This document shows positions 1 to 7,320 of a stretch of DNA of 10,857 nucleotides, in pieces. This stretch comes from Peptostreptococcaceae bacterium (GTDB taxonomy: Bacteria > Bacillota_A > Clostridia > Peptostreptococcales > Anaerovoracaceae). The number at the start of each line of letters is the position of its first letter. Position 1 is the stretch's first letter. The translations under genes were made by a program, and so were the position numbers. The notes under the pieces were generated by a model. It saw only the letters and a program-made list of their open reading frames with translations, made no database searches and was not told the DNA's origin. Where the stretch lies: the NCBI GenBank assembly GCA_016650135.1, contig JAENWH010000036.1:1-10857 (forward strand), in the 5' to 3' direction.

Positions 1-6
1 ATAAAT

Positions 7-40
7 AAATGGCAGCCCGGTCAACGCCGGTTTGCCATTT
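7..40 (-). terminator. Intrinsic terminator hairpin after the AI-2E transporter gene, possibly bidirectional
   Basis: The arms AAATGGCA (7-14) and TGCCATTT (33-40) are perfectly complementary. Inside them, after one G-T wobble and one mismatch, CCGG (17-20) pairs with CCGG (27-30) around the loop TCAACG. Read on the minus strand, the stem ends in TTT and continues ATTTAT to the window edge, which is an interrupted U tract. Read on the plus strand it is also followed by T-rich DNA, so it could stop transcription from both sides. It lies about 50 bases beyond the stop codon of the last minus-strand gene, where an operon terminator is expected. Confidence 0.8.
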
Positions 41-43
41 TCA

Positions 44-111
44 ATTTTATTCTGTTTTAAGTTCTATTCTATTTTCAGTTCTGTTCTATTTTTACTTCTG
101 CTCTATTGTGG
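44..111. repeat. Imperfect 17-bp tandem repeats spanning the transporter stop codon
   Basis: Three consecutive 17-base units can be aligned on the plus strand: GTTCTATTCTATTTTCA (61-77), GTTCTGTTCTATTTTTA (78-94) and CTTCTGCTCTATTGTGG (95-111). A more degenerate unit may occupy 44-60. Units 1 and 2 differ at two positions and unit 3 is more diverged. The stop codon of the AI-2E transporter gene (92-94) sits at the junction of units 2 and 3, so the array is part coding and part 3' untranslated. The 17-base period is not a multiple of three, so it is not a protein repeat. Confidence 0.55.
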
Positions 112-1171
112 GTTCCACAGTTTTGTTGCTTTCACCTTTGTATTCCACTTTGAATATACTCATCAAAAAAATAAATATTGGGACACCAATTAACAGACCC
201 CATACTCCCAGATAATGTTCAGCTACAAGCAGGATGATAAAAACAAAACAAACTGGAAGCCTTGTTCTGGCTGACATTAATTTAGGATTCAATACATATG
301 TCTCAATGCCGTGAAGAACAAGAATCATAACTAAAACCTGCAGTACCTGAATGATTCCACCGATGCTGAAGGCTATTGCAGAAAGCGGTATAAGAGAAAT
401 CACTACCCCCGCAACAGGAATAAGACCAAGGACAAAAATCATTGTTCCAAGCCCAAGAATACCTGGGAACCCAAGGATTGACAGAACAATCATCGATAGA
501 ATTGAATTGATGATGGCAATTGTGGCCTGAACTTTCATTACCTTCCCAAAGGTCTGTGCGAAACTTCTGCCAAAATACCTGAAATATTCATACATAAAAG
601 ATAGTTTACTTTTTGCCATGTTCCTGCCAAAGTGACTTATTTTATTTTTTTCAATCAGAATAATAAAACTAAGAATAATTGAAACAAATAATGATATACT
701 GAAATAGCCGATTTTCGTAACGATTAAAGCAGCCAAAGAACCTGCCTTGTCCAGATAAGCATTAAAATCTATCTGAGACACAATTGTCACCAGTCTGGGT
801 CCAATAGCTCTTTTTACCGCATCAATATCAATATTAATAAAAATATTTGCAAGTTCCCCGAATTGAGCTATCACATTTGGCAAAAAAACCGCGCTTCCAA
901 TAACGAGCAGTACTATTGCAATAATATACAATACTGTCAAAATTATTCCATCAGGAATATTTAATTTAAAATTTGCAACCAGTTTCTTCTGAATATTGAT
1001 TAATAACGAATAAAAAACAAAGCCTAGGATAAATGTCAGTAATACTAAATCCATCATATTCCAAAATGTAATAAGAATTAAAGAAAGAACTATTAAAGAA
1101 ATCACTTTTTCCTTATTATCAATATTTATTCCCTGTTCATCTGCCACATCGGGCTTGTCCCATTCCTTCAT
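92..1171 (-). CDS. AI-2E family transporter (TqsA/PerM-like membrane protein)
   Basis: A 359-residue polytopic membrane protein with the AI-2E transporter layout. After a short polar N-terminus come two close helices (about 23-57), a third (about 74-98), a long extra-membrane segment (about 100-148), a helix at 150-174, an amphipathic linker, and a C-terminal helix bundle (about 212-340). Family hallmarks are the Gly/Pro-rich segment LGLIPVAGVVISLIP (248-262), the YVLNPKLMSAR motif (292-302) and the LGVWGLLIGVPIF segment (321-333). Family members include the E. coli autoinducer-2 exporter TqsA and Na+/H+ antiporters, so the substrate here cannot be read from sequence. A short polar tail (about 341-359) ends the protein. 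AAGGTG lies about 9 bases before the ATG. It follows the DUF308 gene by 24 bases and is the last gene before the hairpin at 7-40. The family call is firm; autoinducer transport is not established. Confidence 0.9.
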   Translation of the reverse strand: MKEWDKPDVADEQGINIDNKEKVISLIVLSLILITFWNMMDLVLLTFILGFVFYSLLINIQKKLVANFKLNIPDGIILTVLYIIAIVLLVIGSAVFLPNVIAQFGELANIFINIDIDAVKRAIGPRLVTIVSQIDFNAYLDKAGSLAALIVTKIGYFSISLFVSIILSFIILIEKNKISHFGRNMAKSKLSFMYEYFRYFGRSFAQTFGKVMKVQATIAIINSILSMIVLSILGFPGILGLGTMIFVLGLIPVAGVVISLIPLSAIAFSIGGIIQVLQVLVMILVLHGIETYVLNPKLMSARTRLPVCFVFIILLVAEHYLGVWGLLIGVPIFIFLMSIFKVEYKGESNKTVEPTIEQK

Positions 1172-1195
1172 TACCCTGCACCTTCATTTCTTATT

Positions 1196-1723
1196 TTATA
1201 CGAAATATTTTTTCTTATGAGGCATATTTATTCCTATTACCAAAACATTTGCTCCCTGTGTAATAAAAAAGGCTCCAACCAGCAAGATTACTGATAAACC
1301 AAATGTGATTGGGTTAATAAATGCATAAAGGCCTATGAGTGATGCCAGAATTCCAAAACCCAGTGTCCAGTGCCATGCCTTTTCCTTTAATTTTTTCAAT
1401 TGAAAAGCTGCAACTATTCTAAGGCAGCCTGAAAACAATAACCACATGCCAAAGAAAATCGCCACCATTGCATCTACCACTATCTGGTTTGAAAGCACAA
1501 TGCAGCCAAGGATAAATGTTAAAATTGATTCTGCTATAACCCATCCGCCCTCTGCGTTTCTGTTTTTCTCAGTAAAATAGTTAACTGCCCCGATTAATCC
1601 CGCTAACATCATGACAATACCAAGAACAAAAGCCAGAGATAAAAAACTGGCACCAGGGTTTGCAAAACACCAGACTCCTGCTAACAGCATAAGAATTCCC
1701 GATATAATAGTTAGTACTCTCAT
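1196..1723 (-). CDS. HdeD family / DUF308 integral membrane protein
   Basis: A 175-residue, almost wholly hydrophobic protein with six predicted helices (about 3-20, 27-49, 62-79, 82-107, 118-136 and 141-165), forming three helical hairpins. The hairpins look like diverged copies of one unit: GILMLLAGVWCFANP (9-23) resembles GILASLIGLYAFINP (124-138), and the middle copy (66-80) is degenerate. This three-hairpin, six-helix form is typical of the HdeD/DUF308 family, named after the E. coli acid-resistance membrane protein; the biochemical role of most members is unknown. The start is well supported, because the sequence AGGAGGG (1730-1736, minus strand) sits 6 bases before the ATG. The gene begins 16 bases after the stop of the universal-stress-protein gene and ends 24 bases before the AI-2E transporter gene, which suggests a stress or envelope module. 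A role in acid resistance is only an analogy. Confidence 0.88.
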   Translation of the reverse strand: MRVLTIISGILMLLAGVWCFANPGASFLSLAFVLGIVMMLAGLIGAVNYFTEKNRNAEGGWVIAESILTFILGCIVLSNQIVVDAMVAIFFGMWLLFSGCLRIVAAFQLKKLKEKAWHWTLGFGILASLIGLYAFINPITFGLSVILLVGAFFITQGANVLVIGINMPHKKKYFV

Positions 1724-1739
1724 ATATTTCCCTCCTGAT

Positions 1740-2120
1740 TTACTCTGCTGGTATTACGATGACTTCAGTATTTTTTTTGATTCTTTCACTGAATTGAGCG
1801 ATAAAATTATTTTCAGCATTGTCCCCGCCTGATTGACCAAGGATTACCTGCGTGATTTTATTTTTTTTCACCAGGTCAACCAGTGTGTCCAGTACGTGAT
1901 TTGAACGAACAACCGTTAAATTTGCTCCATATTCCAAGGCTTTTTCATATAAGTACTCCAACGCTTCCCCTTCTTCCGAATTTCCAAGAAATTTGAATTC
2001 ATAATGGGCTACGTGGATTATAAACAATTCTCCTTTATTCTTGCCTAATAATTCATAACCGTATTTTATTAATCTGTCACATGTCCTCTGTTGAGTAACA
2101 CACACCATAACATTCTTCAT
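1740..2120 (-). CDS. Universal stress protein domain protein (KdpD-type Usp fold)
   Basis: A 126-residue single-domain protein matching the Usp alpha/beta fold. It begins with strand MKNVMVCVT followed by a helix containing CDRLIKYGYEL, a second strand ELFIIHVAHYEF (31-42), the segment ANLTVVRSNHVLDTLVDL (66-83) and a strand ITQVILGQSGG (89-99), and ends with strand TEVIVIPAE. The N-terminus resembles the Usp domain inside KdpD sensor kinases more than classical UspA. The ATP-loop signature G-x2-G-x9-G(S/T) is only partly present: G95-x2-G98 is visible, but no Gly-Ser/Thr follows at the expected spacing, so nucleotide binding is uncertain. Its ATG overlaps the dnaE TGA as ATGA, and GGAGGAGGA (2124-2132) inside the last dnaE codons provides a strong ribosome binding site, so translation is probably coupled to dnaE. 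The HdeD-like gene follows after 16 bases. Confidence 0.8.
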   Translation of the reverse strand: MKNVMVCVTQQRTCDRLIKYGYELLGKNKGELFIIHVAHYEFKFLGNSEEGEALEYLYEKALEYGANLTVVRSNHVLDTLVDLVKKNKITQVILGQSGGDNAENNFIAQFSERIKKNTEVIVIPAE

Positions 2121-5100
2121 ACTTCCTCCTCCAAAATAAATCCAATATCCTCAAGTTTCGCTTTCAGCAAGGTCCCAGGGTTTACCCAAAGATCTTTGCT
2201 GGCCTTAAACCTTTTTCCAGTTCTGTCTATTTTAATAATAACCGGTGTATTCCCTTTATGTGCAGTTAAAACTTCTTTCAAGACTGAAAGTGCTTCAGTC
2301 TCGTTTAAATCTTCCGGAATACTGATCTTCAATGATGGGGCAGTCAAAACTTCATCTATTGACTGAAGGTCAAATATTTTTTCCGCCATAAGCTTTGGCT
2401 GTTCATCTTCCTTAAAGTTAATAGTACCCTTTACCACAACCACATTATCCTCTTTAATGCTTTGCATACATCTCTCATAAACATTTGGGAACACAATGAC
2501 TTCAACGATTCCATAAAGGTCCTCAAGATCAATGAACGCCATCTGCTTGTTGCTTTTGGTTACCAGGATCTTCTTTCCGCTGATAATACCCGCCATCGTT
2601 ACTTTCATTCCATCTACAATATGTTCATTTGTTTCCACATGAGACAATTCATCAGAGGTGATGGTGGCAATTTTCTCAATTTGTTCTTCATAATCCTTTA
2701 ATGGGTGTCCTGTAATATATACGCCAAGCATCTCTTTTTCCAGTGCTATCAAGGTTTCTTTTGAAAAATTTGTAACCTGTGGGAGCACAGATGCAGAACC
2801 TGGCGCAGACATTTCATCAGTATTTATCTGAAATAATGACATTTGCCCCTGAATATTTTTTCTGCTATTATTCTGAGCAGATTCAATCAGCTTTTCATAA
2901 ACAGCCATAAGCTGCGCCCTGTTTTCATTGATACAATCAAATGCTCCAGCTTTTATAAGACTTTCGAAAGCTTTTTTGTTCACTTCCTGAATATCAATGT
3001 TGTTAACAAACTGAAAAATATCACTTGGAATGCCTTTTTCTTTTCGCATTTTTATGATGGCGTTAATAACACCTTCGCCTACATTCTTGACGCCAAGAAG
3101 CCCAAATCTTATTTCCTTTCCTACAACAGTGAATTTTTTATTGCTCCCTGCCACGCACGGCGGCAGTACCTGTATTTGCATTTCATTACAATTTCTTATG
3201 TATTTTGCTATCTGCGCGGAATCTCCTATTACGCTTGTCATAAGGGCCGCCATAAACTCAACCGGATAATAAGCCTTCATATAAGCCGTTTCGTAAGCTA
3301 TTACTGCATAGGCTGCAGCATGGGATTTGTTAAAGGCATATTCAGCAAAGCTGATCATCTGTCCAAAAATTTCTTTAGCGACTGCTGGTGACATATGTTT
3401 GTTTTCCGCAGCACCCTTCACAAAATGTTCCTGTTCCTCAAGCATAACATCCATTTTTTTCTTACTCATAGCTCTTCTTACAAGGTCACTTCTTCCATAG
3501 GAATAACCAGCCAAGTCTCTCACAATTTGCATAACCTGCTCCTGATAAACAAGGCAGCCATAAGTAACAGAGAGAATCGGCTTCAAACTTTCATGCAAAT
3601 ATTTTATTCCTTCTGGATTTTTCTTGTTTTCAATATACGTTGGAATTGAATTCATTGGCCCTGGTCTGTATAAAGAAATCCCTGCGACAATATCTTCAAA
3701 ACAGTCGGGCTTCAGGTTCTTCATGAATTGAGTCATTCCGCCGCTTTCCAGTTGGAAAACGCCTTGTGTATTACCTGCACTTATTAATTCATAAACCTTC
3801 GGATCACCATAATCCATCTTTGAAAAATTAATTTTTCTGCCGTGATTTTCTTCAATTAATTCAAGTGCATCTCTGATAACTGTTAAATTTCTAAGGCCTA
3901 AGAAGTCCATCTTTAAAAGCCCTAGCTCCTCGATTGTATTCATCGTAAACTGTGTTGAAATCCCTTTATCAGAAAGATATAAAGGAACATATTCATTAAT
4001 GCTCTTTTTAGAAATCACAACGCCGGCCGCATGTGTTGACGCATGTCTGGACAGACCTTCAAGCGCTTTCGCCATATCCAGAACCTTTGCTATGTTTTTA
4101 TCCTTTTCATACATGGATTTCAGCTCTGGATTCATATCAATTGCCTTTGAAATCGTCATTTTCAGTTCAAACGGGATTGCCTTTGCAATCGCATCAACCT
4201 CATTATAACTTATATTTAAAGCTCTTCCAACATCCCTTACAGCCGCCTTTGCTTTCATCGTTCCGAATGTTATAATCTGAGCGACCTTATCCTCACCATA
4301 TTTTTCTATCACGTAATTAATAACCTCTTGCCGTCTTTCATAGCAAAAGTCTATATCGATATCAGGCATGCTTATTCTTTCAGGGTTTAAAAAACGTTCA
4401 AAAATCAGACCGTATTTAATTGGATCTATATCCGTTATTTTAAGTGCATAGGCAACTATACTGCCGGCTGCAGAGCCTCTGCCTGGACCAACCATTATTC
4501 CGTTTTCCTTAGCATAGTTAATAAAATCCCAGACTATCAGAAAATATTCTATATAACCCATTTTTATAATGGTTTCCAGCTCATATTCAAATCTTTCTTT
4601 CAGTTCCTGACTCAGATCCCCATATCGATCATAAAGTCCAGACTCGCATAATTCTCTTAAATACTCCTCGTTCGTTTTTCCTGCGGGTGATATAAAATCA
4701 GGCAGGTGGAGCTTCCCAAATGTAAAGTCCACGTTGCAGGCTTCTGCAATAACAGTTGTATTACTGATTGCCTCCGGGAATCCGGCAAATATTTTTTCCA
4801 TTTCTGTTCCAGATTTCAAATAAAACTGGTCATTTGGAAATCTCATTCGTTTTTCATCGTCCACATTTGTTGCGGTTTGAATGCAAAGGAGAATATCATG
4901 AGCTTCCGCATCTTCCTGTCTGACATAATGAACGTCATTTGTTGCAACAAAAGGTATGCCTGTTTCCAGATGAAGCCGTTCCATATCGGGTAAAATAGCC
5001 AATTCTTCTTCAAGTCCCTGATCCTGAAGTTCTAAATAAAAATTTCCTTCGCCAAATATTTCCAAAAGTTCCAACGCTTCTGTTTTGGCCCCCTGGTAAT

Positions 5101-5548
5101 CTCTGTTTGACAATTTTCTTTGTATTTCTCCTGCCAGGCAAGCCGAAAGCGCAATAATTCCCTTACTGTGTTCCCGAAGCAATTTTTTATCCACTCTTGG
5201 CTTATAATAAAATCCCTTTGTAAAGCCTTCAGAAACTATTTTAATCAGATTTTTATAGCCCTCTTCGTCTTTCGCCAGTAAAACAAGATGACCCTGGTAT
5301 TTATCTTTATCAGAATCTTTATCTTCCTTGGATCTTGCCGCCGTATATACTTCACAACCAATAATGGGTTTTATTCCCTGTTTCTTTGCTTCCTTGTAAA
5401 AATCAATTACACCAAACATTACTCCATGGTCTGTTATCGCCAAAGAGTCCATACCCATTTCTTTTGCATGAGTAATAAGGTCACTTATTCGTGCCGCTCC
5501 ATCCAAAAGACTATATTCTGTATGTACGTGAAGATGTGTAAATGCCAT
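2117..5548 (-). CDS. dnaE: DNA polymerase III subunit alpha (DnaE)
   Basis: A 1143-residue C-family replicative polymerase subunit of usual length. The N-terminal PHP domain (about 1-280) starts HLHVHTEYSLLDG and appears to keep all metal ligands (H7, H9, D16, H41, E66, H87, C137, D205, H207). The polymerase core has GPGRGSAAGS (354-363), the acidic motif PDIDIDF (395-401) and a third Asp in KMDFLGL (D548). A tandem helix-hairpin-helix region follows (about 810-875), then a probable beta-clamp motif QMSLF (902-906), an OB fold (about 980-1060) and a short C-terminal domain. Firmicutes usually also carry PolC, so this DnaE may extend primers or act as the main polymerase; the window does not tell. 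The site AAGGA, 8 bases before the ATG, overlaps the pyk stop codon, since the genes are only 11 bases apart. The TGA overlaps the ATG of the next gene. No frameshift is seen. Confidence 0.97.
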   Translation of the reverse strand: MAFTHLHVHTEYSLLDGAARISDLITHAKEMGMDSLAITDHGVMFGVIDFYKEAKKQGIKPIIGCEVYTAARSKEDKDSDKDKYQGHLVLLAKDEEGYKNLIKIVSEGFTKGFYYKPRVDKKLLREHSKGIIALSACLAGEIQRKLSNRDYQGAKTEALELLEIFGEGNFYLELQDQGLEEELAILPDMERLHLETGIPFVATNDVHYVRQEDAEAHDILLCIQTATNVDDEKRMRFPNDQFYLKSGTEMEKIFAGFPEAISNTTVIAEACNVDFTFGKLHLPDFISPAGKTNEEYLRELCESGLYDRYGDLSQELKERFEYELETIIKMGYIEYFLIVWDFINYAKENGIMVGPGRGSAAGSIVAYALKITDIDPIKYGLIFERFLNPERISMPDIDIDFCYERRQEVINYVIEKYGEDKVAQIITFGTMKAKAAVRDVGRALNISYNEVDAIAKAIPFELKMTISKAIDMNPELKSMYEKDKNIAKVLDMAKALEGLSRHASTHAAGVVISKKSINEYVPLYLSDKGISTQFTMNTIEELGLLKMDFLGLRNLTVIRDALELIEENHGRKINFSKMDYGDPKVYELISAGNTQGVFQLESGGMTQFMKNLKPDCFEDIVAGISLYRPGPMNSIPTYIENKKNPEGIKYLHESLKPILSVTYGCLVYQEQVMQIVRDLAGYSYGRSDLVRRAMSKKKMDVMLEEQEHFVKGAAENKHMSPAVAKEIFGQMISFAEYAFNKSHAAAYAVIAYETAYMKAYYPVEFMAALMTSVIGDSAQIAKYIRNCNEMQIQVLPPCVAGSNKKFTVVGKEIRFGLLGVKNVGEGVINAIIKMRKEKGIPSDIFQFVNNIDIQEVNKKAFESLIKAGAFDCINENRAQLMAVYEKLIESAQNNSRKNIQGQMSLFQINTDEMSAPGSASVLPQVTNFSKETLIALEKEMLGVYITGHPLKDYEEQIEKIATITSDELSHVETNEHIVDGMKVTMAGIISGKKILVTKSNKQMAFIDLEDLYGIVEVIVFPNVYERCMQSIKEDNVVVVKGTINFKEDEQPKLMAEKIFDLQSIDEVLTAPSLKISIPEDLNETEALSVLKEVLTAHKGNTPVIIKIDRTGKRFKASKDLWVNPGTLLKAKLEDIGFILEEEV

Positions 5549-5559
5549 CGATTATATCC

Positions 5560-7008
5560 TTATATTTCTCTACCTACTACGTGTATTCTCATCATATTTG
5601 TATTGCCTTCTATTCCGACAGGAAGTCCTGCTGTAATAATTAAAATATCATTCTTTCTGATTATTTCTCTTTTGGATAATGCTTCAATCGCCTTTACAAA
5701 TAAATCCCTTTCAGTGTCGGCAGATTCAATAACCAGGCATTCTACTCCCCAACTGAGAGCAAGCCTTCTTGCAACTTCTTCATTCGAAGTAGTGGCAAAA
5801 ATTGGTGCCTTTGGCCTAAACTTGGATATAATCATAGGAGTGCCACCGGAGGCTGTTGGTGCCAGAATAGCTCTGGCCTTCAAACCATAGGAACTTGCAA
5901 CGGTAGCATGCCCGATCGCATTGGTTATGCTTTCATCTCTAAGACTAATGTTTCGGCGCATTACTTCTTCAAAATCAATGTTCTCTTCAACGGTAATGGC
6001 TATCTTGCTCATACTTTTCACCGCTTCAACCGGGTATTTCCCGACTGCTGTTTCACCAGAAAGCATAATTGCATCTGTCCCATCAAATATGGCATTTGCT
6101 ACATCCGCCACCTCTGCTCTGGTAGGTCTTGGATTTCTAATCATTGAATCCAGCATTTGTGTAGCTGTAATAACAGGTTTCCCCACAGCATTACATTTTT
6201 TAATTATTTTTTTCTGTAATAAAGGCACCTGCTCCTGGGGTATTTCTACGCCTAAGTCTCCTCTGGCCACCATGATTCCGTCAGAAGCCTCGATAATATC
6301 ATCTATATTTTCTATGCCTTCACCGTTTTCAATTTTAGCAATTATTCTGATATAACTGCCGCCATTATGTTTGAGTATTGTTCTTATTTCTTCCACGTCA
6401 CTGGCTTTTCTCACAAAAGATGCCGCAATAAAATCAACATTGTTTTCAATTCCAAAAATAATATCTCCATAATCTTTTTCCGTGATAGATGGCAGATTTA
6501 ATTTCACACCAGGAAGATTCACACCCCTGTTGTCCTTCAATATACCAGTATTTTTAACAATGCACTTTACATTATCCCCTTTAATTTCAAGAGCTTCCAA
6601 TTCAATCAACCCATCATCGATTAATATCCTGTCCCCGATTGATAAATCATGTGTAATATCTTTATAAGTAACACTGCACATCTCTTCATTCCCAACCATC
6701 TCTACAGTAGTCAAGGTGTAAATCTGACCTTCATTAATGGTTATTTCCGGTTTATAGAATTTCCCGGTTCTTATTTCCGGACCCTTTGTATCCAGTAATA
6801 TGGCAACATTCAAGCCCAGCAACTTCCTGACTTCCTTTATTGTCTCAATCTTCACCTTCTGTTCTTCATGAGAACCATGAGAAAAGTTCAGTCTGGCCAC
6901 ATTCATTCCTGAGTTGATCATTTCTATTAAAATCTCTTTGTCATCACAAGCAGTGCCAATTGTTGCAACTATTTTAGTTCTTTTAAAACTACCTATTTCT
7001 ATATCCAT
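5560..7008 (-). CDS. pyk: Pyruvate kinase
   Basis: A 482-residue cytoplasmic enzyme converting phosphoenolpyruvate and ADP to pyruvate and ATP, the last step of glycolysis. It begins with KRTKIVATIGTA (9-20), followed by RLNFSHG (39-45) and LDTKGPEIRTG (72-82). The B domain occupies roughly 83-180. The signature IIAKIENGEGI (222-232) contains the catalytic Lys K225 and metal ligand E227, and ARGDLGVE (248-255) supplies D251. ATQMLDSM (282-289), PTRAEVADVANAI (295-307) and MLSGETAVGKYP (315-326) are also intact. The C-terminal allosteric domain starts near 355. The extra PEP-utiliser-like C-terminal domain of Bacillus-type enzymes (about 585 residues) is absent, so this is the short form. AAGGAAG lies 8 bases before the ATG. 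dnaE follows after 11 bases. No pfkA, the frequent neighbour of pyk in Firmicutes, is adjacent. Confidence 0.97.
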   Translation of the reverse strand: MDIEIGSFKRTKIVATIGTACDDKEILIEMINSGMNVARLNFSHGSHEEQKVKIETIKEVRKLLGLNVAILLDTKGPEIRTGKFYKPEITINEGQIYTLTTVEMVGNEEMCSVTYKDITHDLSIGDRILIDDGLIELEALEIKGDNVKCIVKNTGILKDNRGVNLPGVKLNLPSITEKDYGDIIFGIENNVDFIAASFVRKASDVEEIRTILKHNGGSYIRIIAKIENGEGIENIDDIIEASDGIMVARGDLGVEIPQEQVPLLQKKIIKKCNAVGKPVITATQMLDSMIRNPRPTRAEVADVANAIFDGTDAIMLSGETAVGKYPVEAVKSMSKIAITVEENIDFEEVMRRNISLRDESITNAIGHATVASSYGLKARAILAPTASGGTPMIISKFRPKAPIFATTSNEEVARRLALSWGVECLVIESADTERDLFVKAIEALSKREIIRKNDILIITAGLPVGIEGNTNMMRIHVVGREI

Positions 7009-7086
7009 TTCTTACACTTCCTTATACTTGTTTTTCCAACTTGCTATTGCATATTTTTCAGTACTTTGCTATTCCAAATTCTGTTA

Positions 7087-7275
7087 TTACTTATTTTTCC
7101 GTTGCTTCGCTCTTCCTCTGATATATTGGAAGGCAAAATAAAAAACCGTCGTTACTGCCAAAATTGATATGATTTGTGAATTATCAGTCATCCCAAACAT
7201 TTTAAGAGCGAACAGAACTCCTATAATAAACACCCAGTAATACAAAAACAATCCTATAACATTACCATTCATCAT
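7087..7275 (-). CDS. Small two-helix membrane protein of unknown function
   Basis: A 62-residue protein I do not recognise. It has two clear hydrophobic helices (about 6-24 and 35-52) joined by a short loop KMFGMTDNSQ, and a strongly basic tail RGRAKQRKNK (53-62). By the positive-inside rule both termini should be cytoplasmic. It lies in the same direction between typA (43-base gap) and pyk (78-base gap). GGGAAGG is 3 bases before the first ATG and 6 before the second, so translation may begin at Met2 (7272). The ribosome binding site, the helix-tail architecture and its fit in the gap of a same-strand cluster support a real gene. It could be an assembly factor, a small membrane regulator or a lineage-specific orphan; nothing in the sequence decides this. 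Confidence 0.72.
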   Translation of the reverse strand: MMNGNVIGLFLYYWVFIIGVLFALKMFGMTDNSQIISILAVTTVFYFAFQYIRGRAKQRKNK

Positions 7276-7299
7276 ATACCTTCCCTTTCAATTCAACTT

Positions 7300-7320
7300 A
7301 GATCAATCATAAATTGACCT
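7300..7320 (-). other. Hairpin overlapping the typA stop codon
   Basis: On the minus strand AGGTCAAT (7313-7320) can pair with ATTGATCT (7300-7307) around a 5-base loop TTATG, giving 8 pairs with one G-T wobble. The typA TAG stop lies at its 5' edge. No U tract follows, so it is not a typical intrinsic terminator. It might act as an mRNA processing or stabilising element between typA and the downstream genes, or be chance. Confidence 0.35.

Noticed and set aside
2843..3391. 182-codon plus-strand open frame inside dnaE
   Set aside because: Antisense to the conserved polymerase region; no family resemblance or ribosome binding site.
5288..5890. 200-codon plus-strand open frame opposite the start of dnaE and the end of pyk
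   Set aside because: Antisense to two strongly conserved genes, with no recognisable domain and Cys/Phe/Ser-rich shadow composition.
7039..7073. Direct repeat of TTGCTATT (7041-7048 and 7066-7073) in the gap before pyk
   Set aside because: Eight bases in AT-rich DNA are easily expected by chance and no promoter hexamers at proper spacing accompany them.
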